NCBI RefSeq assembly: GCF_032380655.1
Contig: NZ_JAWDIY010000012.1
Coordinates: 1-64,000, forward strand
DNA length: 64,000 bases
From: Diplocloster hominis
GTDB lineage: Bacteria; Bacillota; Clostridia; Lachnospirales; Lachnospiraceae
Direction: 5' to 3'
A program made the position numbers and the translations under genes. Below, piece by piece: positions 25,268-34,621 of this stretch. Under the pieces are notes generated by a model. It was not told the origin of the DNA and searched no databases. It worked only from the letters and a program-made list of their open reading frames with translations. The number at the start of each line of letters is the position of its first letter. Position 1 is the stretch's first letter.

Positions 25268-25753
25268 ATGAAAGAAAAAACTTACGATCGGGAAGCGGCT
25301 GTAGAATACGCACGGGTCTGGGCATTTAAGAGAAATCCGGCCTACCTGGATTTTGAAAAGCTGGGAGGTGACTGCACCAACTATGCGTCCCAGTGTCTCT
25401 ATGCCGGAAGTAAAACTATGAATCCTGAGAAAACCTTCGGATGGTACTATTATTCCGCCAGCAATCGTACCCCATCCTGGACCGGTGTAAGGTATCTCTA
25501 TAATTTTCTTACAAAAAATAAGGGAGTTGGGCCCTATGCGTACGAGACTGACAGAAATAAGGTAAGTCCGGGCGATATCGTACAGTTAGGACGGGCGGAC
25601 GGGACGTTCTATCACAGTCCGGTCATCGTGGCGGTTACAGAGGAAGACATCTTTGTAGCTGCGCACAGCTATGACGCCTATATGCGCCCGCTAGGCAGCT
25701 ACACTTACGACAGAGCCCGGTTTCTGCATATAGCCGGGGTGCGGACCTGGTAA
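25268..25753 (+). CDS. amidase-domain protein (Amidase_6 type)
   Basis: A 161-aa protein consisting only of a putative amidase/peptidase domain. It has YDREAAVEYARVWAFKRNP, then GGDCTNYASQCLYAG with the probable catalytic Cys, and later HSPVIVAVT and AAHSYDAY with the candidate His residues. This family often hydrolyses peptidoglycan or peptides and is usually secreted, but no signal peptide is visible here, which is unusual. The ATG is at 25268, and the ribosome site is weak. Confidence 0.8.
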   Translation: MKEKTYDREAAVEYARVWAFKRNPAYLDFEKLGGDCTNYASQCLYAGSKTMNPEKTFGWYYYSASNRTPSWTGVRYLYNFLTKNKGVGPYAYETDRNKVSPGDIVQLGRADGTFYHSPVIVAVTEEDIFVAAHSYDAYMRPLGSYTYDRARFLHIAGVRTW

Positions 25754-26308
25754 CGATTAATCCGCTGGTGACATCTTCCACGGAGTCCAGGCAGTTTTTT
25801 ATACGCAGATAAATTTCTGTGCAGACCAGAAGCTCTGCGGGGCCGGTGACGTGGAATACAGGCTGCGGATGTCGTCGGTATACAGCGCGTCCCCCTCATT
25901 TTTTATGGAATAACCCTCAATGATCAGCCATGGAGTTTTGCCGGTTTTTTAAAGCGGCAGAACTCCTTTATTACGCTTCTGATGGTATCACAGCAGGACA
26001 GTAACAGTTCCGCGAATTTTAAAGTGAGAAGTACCTTCTGAAGATATCTGGCTGATTGATAGGAGCATTTGGAGAGATCTTCCAGGACTTAAAAGTAATC
26101 ATACTTCTTGCTTTTTTCAAAATCAATCCCTCTTAAAATATGTACAGGAACAACCTCGTGATAAGACAGGCCATCAGGCCGCATCCCGGAAATGTAGAAT
26201 TCAGGTAATGTGGGGGAATAACTGGGTTTCCGAAGCGGATATGGCAGGGGATTTTGGAGATTAATAATAAAAGGACAGATTGGAGAAATGGAAAGAGGGA
26301 ATACAGTG
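25754..26308. other. decayed sequence, no intact gene
   Basis: Minus-strand frames across 25760-26150 show protein-like stretches interrupted by stops, suggesting a degraded gene that I cannot identify. A 125-codon minus-strand frame (26089-26466) overlaps the start of the real UDG-like gene and is not called. Confidence 0.35.
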
Positions 26309-26917
26309 ATGGAAAAACAGGATAGGGATAAAAGTGACTGGGAGTTGCTGCGAGATGAGATCAGGAGCTGCCGGTTATGCCGGGAACGATTTGGATTTGA
26401 ACCAAAGCCTATTGTCTGGGGGAGCGCAGATTCCAAAATTATGCAGATCAGCCAGGCGCCCAGCAAAAGCGTGCATGAGACCCGGATTCCCTTTCATGAT
26501 CTGAGCGGGCAGAAGCTCAGAAGAGAGTGGTATGAGATTACGGATGAACAGTTTTATGATGTCAATAATTTTTATATCGTATCGGTGGGACACTGTTATC
26601 CTGGAAAAAACGCTTCTGGAGGTGACCGTCTGCCGCCGGCCTTATGCGCCAAAACCTGGCTTGACAGGGAGATCAGGCTGGTAAACAATGAAATATACCT
26701 GCTGGTAGGAGGAGCCGCAGCTAAATTCTTTTTCCCCAACCGGAGTTTTACCGGTCTGGTATTCGAGAACCTGAAACTAAGGGGAAAACCGGCCTATGTA
26801 CTCCCCCATCCCTCCCCGCTGAACATAAAATGGTTTCGTGACAATCCGGACTTCCTTACGTACAGACTAAAAGAAATCCGCCGGATCATCCATCAGGTTC
26901 TGAACCTGCCGGGATAG
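26309..26917 (+). CDS. uracil-DNA glycosylase family protein
   Basis: A 202-aa member of the UDG superfamily, predicted to remove damaged bases from DNA. Four cysteines suitable for an iron-sulfur cluster are visible (CRLC near the N-terminus, GHCYPG and LPPALC), as in family 4 and 5 enzymes. The C-terminal motif VLPHPSPLNIKWF contains the conserved HPSP active-site loop. The start is the ATG at 26309, nine bases after GAGGG. An upstream ATG (26288) is too close to its site. Substrate (uracil or other) is uncertain. Confidence 0.8.
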   Translation: MEKQDRDKSDWELLRDEIRSCRLCRERFGFEPKPIVWGSADSKIMQISQAPSKSVHETRIPFHDLSGQKLRREWYEITDEQFYDVNNFYIVSVGHCYPGKNASGGDRLPPALCAKTWLDREIRLVNNEIYLLVGGAAAKFFFPNRSFTGLVFENLKLRGKPAYVLPHPSPLNIKWFRDNPDFLTYRLKEIRRIIHQVLNLPG

Positions 26918-27079
26918 ATCTGATAACATCGTTCCTCCTTCAAAAAGGGTTCCCCTACTCTCAAAAGGCAAAAGTTTTCTATACATTTTCCGGCTGATGT
27001 TATACAATAAAAACGGTGAAGTAGCAGTACAGAAGCGTGAGCGGCGTTGGAGGAAACGCCGGACTAAGGAGGAAATGAT

Positions 27080-30000
27080 TTGAGGGATCAGGACAGGACA
27101 AATTTCAGGATGACTCCTGGTGGGATTTTTCAGTGCAGATATGATCCCGGCTGGACCGTAATATATGCGAATGATGGGGTGTTTCAGTTTCTGGAATACA
27201 CGCGGGAGGAATTCCGGGAATTATTTGACAATCAGCTGGCGGGCGTCATTTATCCGGAAGATCTGGAACCTATGTACAGAACCGTGAGTGAACAGCTGAA
27301 GAAGGGGAACGTGGTTGAAAATGAGAATCGGCTGGTCTGCAAGAGCGGTGCGGTAAAATGGATCTGGATCAGCTGCGAGTTCGTTGCCCGGGAGGGCGAG
27401 GAGCCGTATTTTTATTGCATGTTTCACGATATTACCCGGCAGAAACAGGCCCAGTCCAGAATGGAGATCAGTGAACGGCGTTATGATCTCATTCTGTCTA
27501 TGACGCAGGATGTTATTTATGAATGGAACTATGAGACCGGGGAGATTTATTATGCTCCTACTTTTGAAAAGAAATTCGGGTATGTGCCGCCTACGGATAA
27601 TTTCCCGTATACGGTATTGGAGATGGGGATCATTTATCCCGATGATGAAGAACTGTTCCGCAGCCATTTTCAGAAGATCGCGGATGGTGAGGCCGAAGCG
27701 GTCGGCGAGTACCGGATTATGAAAGCGGATGAAAGCTTTATCTGGTGCAGGATTACGGCGTCTGCGATACGGGATGAGAACGCAAAGCTTCAAAAGGTGA
27801 TCGGGATGATCTCCGATATCGATGAGCAGAAGCGGAAGGTTTTCTTCGCGCAGGAGCAGGCCATGCGGGATACTCTGACCGGGCTGTATAACCGGGGAGC
27901 GACGGAGAGGCTGATCAATGAATATCTGAATGGTTATGATGGGATGGCTGCGTTCCTGGTGATTGACGTGGATAATTTTAAGGGCGTGAATGACACTCTG
28001 GGACATGTGTACGGAGATGCCGTGCTGGGGGATATGGGTTATCATCTGAAGAAGATGTCCAGGTCCGGGGATATCATCGGACGGGTAGGCGGCGATGAAT
28101 TTGTGGTATTCCTGACCGAGCTTCCCAATGCGCAGACCGCCCTGCATGTCGCGAACCGGATCGGGAGGATTTTTCACCGGTCTATTGAGGAGTCCCATAT
28201 CCAGTATGAGATAACCGGAAGTATCGGCATTGCGTTTTACCCGAAAGATGGGCAGGATTATCTAAGCCTGTTCTCCAGGGCCGATACGGCTATGTATTAT
28301 GCCAAACACAGTGGGAAAAACCAACTGGCTGTCTATGACGAGAAAGAGGCTTCGGAGCTTCCGTTAAACAGAAAAGAGGAACCCGATGAGGAAAAGGCGG
28401 GGATTCAGAAGAATTTCCGGGATAACATCATCGAGTATGTGTTCCGTATTTTTTATGAAAACGAAGATGTGGATAAAGCGCTGCCGGTGCTGATGGATTT
28501 AATCGGGAAAATATTCGATGAGAGCCGGCTGTACATTCTGGAAATCGCGGGGAGTACGGGACTGGCCCGCAATACCTTCGAGTGGTGTAATATCGGGATT
28601 CCTTCCATGAAGGGTGGACAGGATGTGTTTGAATATCTAAAGAGCCCGATGGAGTTCGATCAGAATCAGATTTATTCCTGCGAGGATGTGGAGGCTTTAC
28701 CGGAAGGTGAGTTTAAAGAGTGGCTGGTCAAACGGGGAGTGGTCTCGACACTGATCTGCAAACTGATTGAAGACCACAGGGTGGTCGCTGTGATTGGATT
28801 CGAGGACTGCCGTAAGAAAAGGCGGGCGTCTCTGGAAGAGAAGGATGCGCTGTCATTGATCTCGCAGACGATCAGTCTGTTCCTGATGAGAGCCAGACGG
28901 CAGGAAGAGATCCGCAGGCAGCAGGCGTTCTCCCAGCGCCTGCTCAAACGGGTAACTACCTGTATCTACAGTATTGATCCGGAAACCTATCAGCTTATAT
29001 TCGTCAACAGTAATATGGCCTGCTCTTTGAAAGGATTGAAGGTAGGAGAGCTATGCTACCGGTCCATAAGGGGAATGGACCGCCCGTGTCTGGACTGCCC
29101 CATGGCGGAGCTCAGCCAGGAACACAATAGTGTGACGAAAGAGCTGTATCATCCGAATATGAAAAAGTGGACGGAAACCACGGCTGCTTTTATGCGCTGG
29201 TCAGACGGCAGAACAGTATGTCTGGTCAACAGCTATGATATAACCAGATACAAGGAGAAAAAAGAATCCAATCCCGGCAGTGAAGTCCGGTATATGAATG
29301 CTGCGCGCCATACAAGACTGAATGTATGGGAATATGACATCCAGAAAGATGTACTGATCCTGGCTGAGAGTACGAAAGGACAGGAGGACAGGCAGAGGTG
29401 TCTGGAGCAGATACCGGAATCTTTGATCGATACGGGGATGATTCATCCGGAGAGTGTGGAAACGGTCCGGAAGCTGTATGATGAGCTGAAGGAAGGCAAA
29501 CGGGCGGTACAGCAGGAGATCAGAACCCGCACAGCCGATGGTCCGGAATGGCAGTGGGTGAGAATCCGGTATCTTACCATATTCGATGAGGTGGGCAGAC
29601 CTGTCCGGGCGATCGGTGTCGGCGTGAATATCACACAGCTGAAGGAAGCGGAGATCAATTACCAGAAAGAACTTCGGGCGATGCATACCTTATCGGACGG
29701 AGTGGTCTGGGTCAGCCGGGTGAATCTGACGGAGAACCGGGTAGAATATCTGAAAAGTGAACAGTATCCGGATTATAAAATCCGGGGAGATATGCCATAT
29801 GAGGAAATGCTGCAGCAGGTGTCCAGAGAGATCGTGAATCAGGATGACCGGAAGCGGTTCTTAGGCACTATGTCCAGAGGAGCTTTAAGAACCGCCTATG
29901 CCAGTGACCACACCACGGTATCCATGGATTACCGGTTTAAAAATTCCAAGGGCAGAATGTATTGGGTAAATTACCATGTAAAATTGGTGCCGGATGCGAT

Positions 30001-32413
30001 TTCCAGAGATCTGTATGCCTACGGTATGGTGCGGAATATAGACGCACAGAAAAATATGGAACTGTCCCTAACCAAAAAGGCCCAGAAAGATCCGGCCACC
30101 GGGGTATATAATAAAGAAACTGCCATGGTCATGATGAAAGAGGCCATTCGAAAAGCGGCGGAAGTAAAAAAGCGCCAGCTGCTGCTGATCTTCCGTCTGG
30201 ATACCTACGGAGAGCTGGTCAGAAGAGGCGGCTACCTCATGGCGGACGATGTGATGAAAGAGCTCAGCAGTCAGTTGAAGCTGGTGTTTGGTTCGCCCCA
30301 GGTTATGGGGAGATTCAATATGGACGAGCTGGATATCCTGCTGATCGGGGAAAAAGCCGGGCAGGATATTATGGATCTGGTCAGGGAGGTCCGAAGGACG
30401 ATCAAGACGCCCTATCTGTTTGCGAAAATACCAATCGAAGCCATGATAACCACTGGGATCGCATACACAGATGGGACCTGTACAGACGGAGAGCATACAG
30501 ACCTGGACAATCTGTATCAGAGAGCCAGAATTGCCCTGGAAGCCGCTGAAAAAGAGCATTCCAGATGCCAGATTTATTCTGAAAAGCTGTCTGTGAAAGA
30601 CTGGAAGATCAAACCGGCAAAAGACTGGGAGGACAACCGGGTTACTTTTTATGAAAACAGAGATATGCAGGAGGTGCTGTTAAGGTGTGCGTTCTCACTG
30701 ATGACCTCCAAGGATTTCGAACGGGCGATTGACAATGTATTAAGGCAGATAGCCGGCTATTACGGCGCAGACCGCGCTTTTCTGGTAGAATTCAAATCGG
30801 GGGAGGATGAATGTAAGCAGTACTATATTTCCGATTCCGGCCAAAATCAGATGATAAAGAAACAACCGGCTCCAGACAAAGTGAGTGCCTGGCGCAAGGG
30901 CTTCATGAAAAATAAAAAACTGGCTCTTAAGAATATCGAAGAAATCCGGAAAAAATATCCGGAGGATTATAAGAGGCTTGAGAGAAACGGTATCCGTTCC
31001 GTTCAGGCGGTGGCGCTGGAGGCGGATAATGAGATCACCGGCTGCCTGGGAATTGAGAATCCTGCTAAGAACCTGATGGACTTTGATCTGCTGGATTCCG
31101 TGAAGCATTTTGTGATAAATGAGATGGTAAAGCGGGATATGCAGCGGGAGCAGGATTATCTGGGATACCATGATGTGCTGACCAATCTGTTGAACCGGAA
31201 CAGTTATATCCAATACAACGCTTCCCTGAAAGAAGACACGCTGCTCTCTCTGGGAGTACTGTCCGCGGATATCAACGGACTTAAGAAAGTCAATATAGCC
31301 TATGGGCATGAGGCGGGTGACCATCTGGTGAAACTGACGGCGGATATTCTGAAAAGCCAGTTTTATGACAGCCGGGTCTTTCGTTTCGCGGGCGATGAAT
31401 TCTTGGTGGTGGCGGAAAACCTCACAAGGGATGTATTTCGTGAGCGGATCGAGTTGGTGCGCATGAAATTGACCGAAAGCTACGCCATGGGGGTTTCCAT
31501 CGGCTATGCCTGGGCGGATACCGAGATCCGTCTGGATCGTCTGGTTGCCCACGCGGATGAGCGCATGGTGATAGCTAAGCAGAATTTCTATAAAAGAGAA
31601 GAGCGGGAAAGCGGCCGCTACAATCCCCACAGACTGGAAGGGTTAAAGCAGGTCATCAAACAGGGGCTTTTTAAAATGTATCTGCAGCCAAAAGCAGAGA
31701 TCCAAAGCGGAAGCATCTGCGGTGCGGAAGCCCTGGTGCGCTTCGATGACAAGCGGTTTGGCGTGATCGGTCCGGATAAATTTATCCCGCAGCTGGAGCG
31801 GGAGGGTATGATTTATGCGGTAGATCTTCACATGTTCGGAAGGGTCTGCGAGACTCTCAGGGATTGGCAGGATCGGGAAATTCCTCTGATTATGATCTCG
31901 GTAAATTTTTCCAGGTCTACCCTGTTAGAGGAGAACCTGATGGAGCAGGTCGAAGAGATCTGGGAAAAATACCAGGTGCCCAAGGAGTACATAGAGATAG
32001 AGATCACAGAAAGTTTCGGCGAGATGGAACGGGAAACGCTGGTACAGATCGGACAGCGGATCATAGAACACGGCTTCCGTCTGTCCCTGGATGATTTCGG
32101 CGCCCAGTACAGCAATATAGCGATCCTCTCAGTTCTCCCGTTACACGAGTTAAAGCTGGATAAAAGCCTGACACACGACCTGTTTTCCAGCAACAATACC
32201 AGGGTAGTGGTCAAGCATTTCCTGAATCTGTGCAAAGAACTGGGAATCTTAAGTGTGGCGGAGGGCGTGGAGTCCAGCGAACAGCTGGACATCCTGCGGG
32301 AACTGGGCTGCGATTATATCCAGGGTTATTATCTGAATAAGCCGATCCCTCTGACAGAGTTCGAACAGATGTATATGCTGGGGAGGATATCTCCTCCCAC
32401 ATCAGCACATTAA
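27080..32413 (+). CDS. giant cytoplasmic PAS/GAF/GGDEF/EAL c-di-GMP signalling protein
   Basis: A 1777-aa protein without membrane helices. Order by eye: two PAS domains (about 10-255), GGDEF-1 with an intact GGDEF at 337-341, a GAF-like region (440-620), a PAS variant with C659, C670 and C673, two further PAS domains (about 740-1000), a degenerate GGDEF-2 (RFNMDELDILL near 1080), a GAF domain (about 1190-1350), GGDEF-3 with AGDEF at 1437-1441, and an EAL domain with EAL at 1550-1552 and intact VNFSR, EITES, LDDFG, LKLDKS, AEGVE and QGYY motifs. Both synthesis and breakdown of c-di-GMP appear possible. The start is a TTG at 27080 after AAGGAGG. The only ATG near the site (27075) opens a two-codon frame. 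Confidence 0.9.
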   Translation: MRDQDRTNFRMTPGGIFQCRYDPGWTVIYANDGVFQFLEYTREEFRELFDNQLAGVIYPEDLEPMYRTVSEQLKKGNVVENENRLVCKSGAVKWIWISCEFVAREGEEPYFYCMFHDITRQKQAQSRMEISERRYDLILSMTQDVIYEWNYETGEIYYAPTFEKKFGYVPPTDNFPYTVLEMGIIYPDDEELFRSHFQKIADGEAEAVGEYRIMKADESFIWCRITASAIRDENAKLQKVIGMISDIDEQKRKVFFAQEQAMRDTLTGLYNRGATERLINEYLNGYDGMAAFLVIDVDNFKGVNDTLGHVYGDAVLGDMGYHLKKMSRSGDIIGRVGGDEFVVFLTELPNAQTALHVANRIGRIFHRSIEESHIQYEITGSIGIAFYPKDGQDYLSLFSRADTAMYYAKHSGKNQLAVYDEKEASELPLNRKEEPDEEKAGIQKNFRDNIIEYVFRIFYENEDVDKALPVLMDLIGKIFDESRLYILEIAGSTGLARNTFEWCNIGIPSMKGGQDVFEYLKSPMEFDQNQIYSCEDVEALPEGEFKEWLVKRGVVSTLICKLIEDHRVVAVIGFEDCRKKRRASLEEKDALSLISQTISLFLMRARRQEEIRRQQAFSQRLLKRVTTCIYSIDPETYQLIFVNSNMACSLKGLKVGELCYRSIRGMDRPCLDCPMAELSQEHNSVTKELYHPNMKKWTETTAAFMRWSDGRTVCLVNSYDITRYKEKKESNPGSEVRYMNAARHTRLNVWEYDIQKDVLILAESTKGQEDRQRCLEQIPESLIDTGMIHPESVETVRKLYDELKEGKRAVQQEIRTRTADGPEWQWVRIRYLTIFDEVGRPVRAIGVGVNITQLKEAEINYQKELRAMHTLSDGVVWVSRVNLTENRVEYLKSEQYPDYKIRGDMPYEEMLQQVSREIVNQDDRKRFLGTMSRGALRTAYASDHTTVSMDYRFKNSKGRMYWVNYHVKLVPDAISRDLYAYGMVRNIDAQKNMELSLTKKAQKDPATGVYNKETAMVMMKEAIRKAAEVKKRQLLLIFRLDTYGELVRRGGYLMADDVMKELSSQLKLVFGSPQVMGRFNMDELDILLIGEKAGQDIMDLVREVRRTIKTPYLFAKIPIEAMITTGIAYTDGTCTDGEHTDLDNLYQRARIALEAAEKEHSRCQIYSEKLSVKDWKIKPAKDWEDNRVTFYENRDMQEVLLRCAFSLMTSKDFERAIDNVLRQIAGYYGADRAFLVEFKSGEDECKQYYISDSGQNQMIKKQPAPDKVSAWRKGFMKNKKLALKNIEEIRKKYPEDYKRLERNGIRSVQAVALEADNEITGCLGIENPAKNLMDFDLLDSVKHFVINEMVKRDMQREQDYLGYHDVLTNLLNRNSYIQYNASLKEDTLLSLGVLSADINGLKKVNIAYGHEAGDHLVKLTADILKSQFYDSRVFRFAGDEFLVVAENLTRDVFRERIELVRMKLTESYAMGVSIGYAWADTEIRLDRLVAHADERMVIAKQNFYKREERESGRYNPHRLEGLKQVIKQGLFKMYLQPKAEIQSGSICGAEALVRFDDKRFGVIGPDKFIPQLEREGMIYAVDLHMFGRVCETLRDWQDREIPLIMISVNFSRSTLLEENLMEQVEEIWEKYQVPKEYIEIEITESFGEMERETLVQIGQRIIEHGFRLSLDDFGAQYSNIAILSVLPLHELKLDKSLTHDLFSSNNTRVVVKHFLNLCKELGILSVAEGVESSEQLDILRELGCDYIQGYYLNKPIPLTEFEQMYMLGRISPPTSAH

Positions 32414-32500
32414 TGCGGATTCCCAACAAATCTGCTTGAAAATTATGGACAGATTGGATATACTGAAAAAATAACGAATACATATGCAGGGAAAATTAGG

Positions 32501-33067
32501 ATGAAACGTCATACGATTGTAGAGTACACACATGATTTTTTGAGGAAGTATATCGGGGAGGGGAATGTCTGTATCGATGCCACTGCTGGAAATGGAAATG
32601 ACACCGAATTTCTGTGCGGGCTGGTAGGCAGCGAGGGCAAAGTGTTCGCCTTTGATATCCAGGAGGATGCGGTGAATACGACCAGAAGCCTTCTGGAGAT
32701 GTTCGGGCTGGACGAGATCGCAGAGGTTTACCTGGATTCCCATGAGAACATGGATTCCTACGTGGAGCCGGACTCGGTGGACGGGATCGTGTTCAATCTG
32801 GGGTATCTGCCCGGAGGAGACCATTCCATATGCACCTGTCCCAAGACCACGATCACCGCCATAAAAAAAGGGCTGACGCTGCTGAAACCGGACGGTGTGA
32901 TGTCGGTAAGTGTTTACAGCGGCAAAGACAGCGGCTTCGAGGAGAGGGATGCCGTGCTGTCTTTTCTGGAATCGCTGGATTCCAAGGATTATACTGTAAT
33001 TAAGAACGAATTCATCAATAAACCGAATCATCCGCCGATACCGGTGTTTATCTTTAAAAACTATTGA
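32501..33067 (+). CDS. mnmM: SAM methyltransferase of the YtqB/MnmM family (tRNA wobble uridine)
   Basis: A 188-aa class I methyltransferase with motif I DATAGNGNDT and the signature FNLGYLPGGDHSICT typical of the YtqB family. YtqB of Bacillus subtilis was shown to be MnmM, which methylates 5-aminomethyl-2-thiouridine at the tRNA wobble position. Older annotations call it rRNA methylase. The start ATG lies 88 bases after the giant c-di-GMP gene, with an AAAATTAGG-type weak site. It converges with the M23 peptidase gene. Confidence 0.85.
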   Translation: MKRHTIVEYTHDFLRKYIGEGNVCIDATAGNGNDTEFLCGLVGSEGKVFAFDIQEDAVNTTRSLLEMFGLDEIAEVYLDSHENMDSYVEPDSVDGIVFNLGYLPGGDHSICTCPKTTITAIKKGLTLLKPDGVMSVSVYSGKDSGFEERDAVLSFLESLDSKDYTVIKNEFINKPNHPPIPVFIFKNY

Positions 33068-33097
33068 TCCCCGATGAATGTCCTTGTATTATTAGCC

Positions 33098-34291
33098 TCA
33101 AAACGATTTACCGGATGTGGTTTTCTCAGAGGCAGAGGCGTTGGGGTGATGAGTGGAGGCGTATTCCTGTACGGAGGGATCTTTGATTTCATAGATTCGG
33201 AACCATTCTTTGGTGGACTCGTCTTTGGTCGTCTCCGAGCGGTTCTTGTACAGGAAACGGACCAGGCTGTAACAGTCCACCCAGATCTCGGAGGCGCCTT
33301 CTTTCTGGGATTCGTCGAAGATCAGTTGAAGTCCGAAATGCAGATGCGTGGTGTCGATGTTATTGACATTCTCCGTGGTACTGTATCCGGTATGGCCCAT
33401 ATAGCCGATGACATCACCGGCCTGTACGATGCTGCCTTCCTTTAAGGATTTTACGTAGGGAAAATTCTGGCGAAGGTGCGCATAATAGTAATACCGCTTC
33501 TGGTCAAAACTGCGGATGCCCAGGCGCCAGCCGCCGTACTGGTTCCAGCCTAAGGCCTCCACATAGCCGGATTCCACGGCGATGATGGGAGTTCCCGTCT
33601 GCCCCATCATATCGTGTCCCAGATGCTGCCGCTGATACCCATAGGAGCGGGATACCCCAAAATCATCATAATCGCTGTATTCAAAGCCTTTCGCAATGGG
33701 GTGGAAGGCTTTCAGACCATATTTTTTTACCCACACCAATTGGGACGGGTCTGATTCGGAGGGCTGCTGAATATCGTACTCCCCTACAAAACCGCCCAGT
33801 ATGGCTGTGTAGGCTTCCAGATAATAATTATAATATTTCATATCCTTCGTGGCTTCTGCCATGGTAATCTCTTTGTTTTGCAGCTTTTCCGCCAGGGCGG
33901 ACATATCTTTTAACGCGCTTTTGGGAAAATCACCGCCGTTTTTTGCTGCCGTATAGGCCAGTAATTCAATCCAGTCCAGATGCACGGGTTGGGACTGGGT
34001 GTCCACATCATAGTGATAGGCGGCGTCCAGGGCTTCATAGGAAGCTTTGAAGTCCACCCATTTGATAAAATCCTTCTGGGCATCCTGTGTCTCGGTATCT
34101 GTCGTGCCGGCCGGGTCTGCGGCGTTATCCGCGGATTCTTTCGTGGTGCCTGCGGAATCTTCCCGGCTGTTCGAGGCTGTGTAAACGGTACTTCCGGTAG
34201 CCTTCTGATACGAGAAGATACAAATAAATAAGAACAGTAAAATCAATTCACAATAAATGCTTCTCTGAATCCTCTTTTTATATCTTTTCAT
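33098..34291 (-). CDS. membrane-anchored M23 (LytM-type) peptidase
   Basis: A 397-aa protein with one N-terminal membrane helix (about 12-30), a Ser/Asp/Ala-rich spacer, a helical middle and an M23 zinc peptidase domain (about 215-350). Zinc ligands H and D in RQHLGHDMMG and the second histidine of THLHFGL are intact, with the YYYAHLR motif between them, so it should cut peptidoglycan cross-bridges or stem peptides outside the membrane. The C-terminal tail (about 350-397) is charged and Ser/Thr-rich. The ribosome site is GAGGGG. Confidence 0.88.
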   Translation of the reverse strand: MKRYKKRIQRSIYCELILLFLFICIFSYQKATGSTVYTASNSREDSAGTTKESADNAADPAGTTDTETQDAQKDFIKWVDFKASYEALDAAYHYDVDTQSQPVHLDWIELLAYTAAKNGGDFPKSALKDMSALAEKLQNKEITMAEATKDMKYYNYYLEAYTAILGGFVGEYDIQQPSESDPSQLVWVKKYGLKAFHPIAKGFEYSDYDDFGVSRSYGYQRQHLGHDMMGQTGTPIIAVESGYVEALGWNQYGGWRLGIRSFDQKRYYYYAHLRQNFPYVKSLKEGSIVQAGDVIGYMGHTGYSTTENVNNIDTTHLHFGLQLIFDESQKEGASEIWVDCYSLVRFLYKNRSETTKDESTKEWFRIYEIKDPSVQEYASTHHPNASASEKTTSGKSF

Positions 34292-34424
34292 GTTATCCCC
34301 TCAATCGCATTTGGTTCTACGGTAAAAACCTTGCTTTGCAGCTCTTATCTCTTTATGAAACATTTTATGAAGGGGAAATGGACAATATGCCGTTATGTTG
34401 TATTCATACAGGGACATGAAAAAA

Positions 34425-34456
34425 CCGTTCCATATCTGAATTCAGTTATGGAACGG
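34425..34456 (-). terminator. intrinsic terminator of the tRNA gene
   Basis: On the minus strand a 10-bp stem (34425-34434 with 34447-34456) is followed by six Ts. It lies 15 bases after the tRNA 3' end. Confidence 0.85.
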
Positions 34457-34471
34457 CAGATCATTAACACT

Positions 34472-34544
34472 GTACCCGATGCGATTCGAACGCACGGCCT
34501 TTGGAGTCGGAGTCCAACGCTCTATCCAGCTGAGCTACGGGTAC
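34472..34544 (-). tRNA. tRNA-Arg (anticodon CCG)
   Basis: A 73-base cloverleaf reads on the minus strand: 7-bp acceptor stem (GTACCCG with CGGGTAC), D arm GCTC/GAGC, anticodon stem TTGGA/TCCAA with loop CTCCGAC giving anticodon CCG, and T arm GTGCG/CGCAT with TTCGAAT. CCA is not encoded. A promoter (TTGACA, 18 bp, TACAAT) lies upstream at 34570-34599, and a terminator follows, so it is a single-gene transcript. Confidence 0.95.
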
Positions 34545-34569
34545 ATAGTTCGCTGTGGAAACCTTCCCT

Positions 34570-34599
34570 ATTGTACCGCTAAAACGGGACGAATGTCAA
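34570..34599 (-). promoter_or_regulatory. tRNA-Arg promoter
   Basis: Minus-strand TTGACA (34594-34599), an 18-bp spacer and TACAAT (34570-34575), 25 bases upstream of the tRNA 5' end. Confidence 0.75.
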
Positions 34600-34621
34600 T
34601 AGAAAATTGTCCTTTTTTCTA

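Noticed and set aside
26918..27079. c-di-GMP riboswitch upstream of the giant GGDEF/EAL gene
   Set aside because: Biologically attractive, but the class I and class II core motifs are not present. Only a simple hairpin (GGCGTT/AACGCC) is visible.
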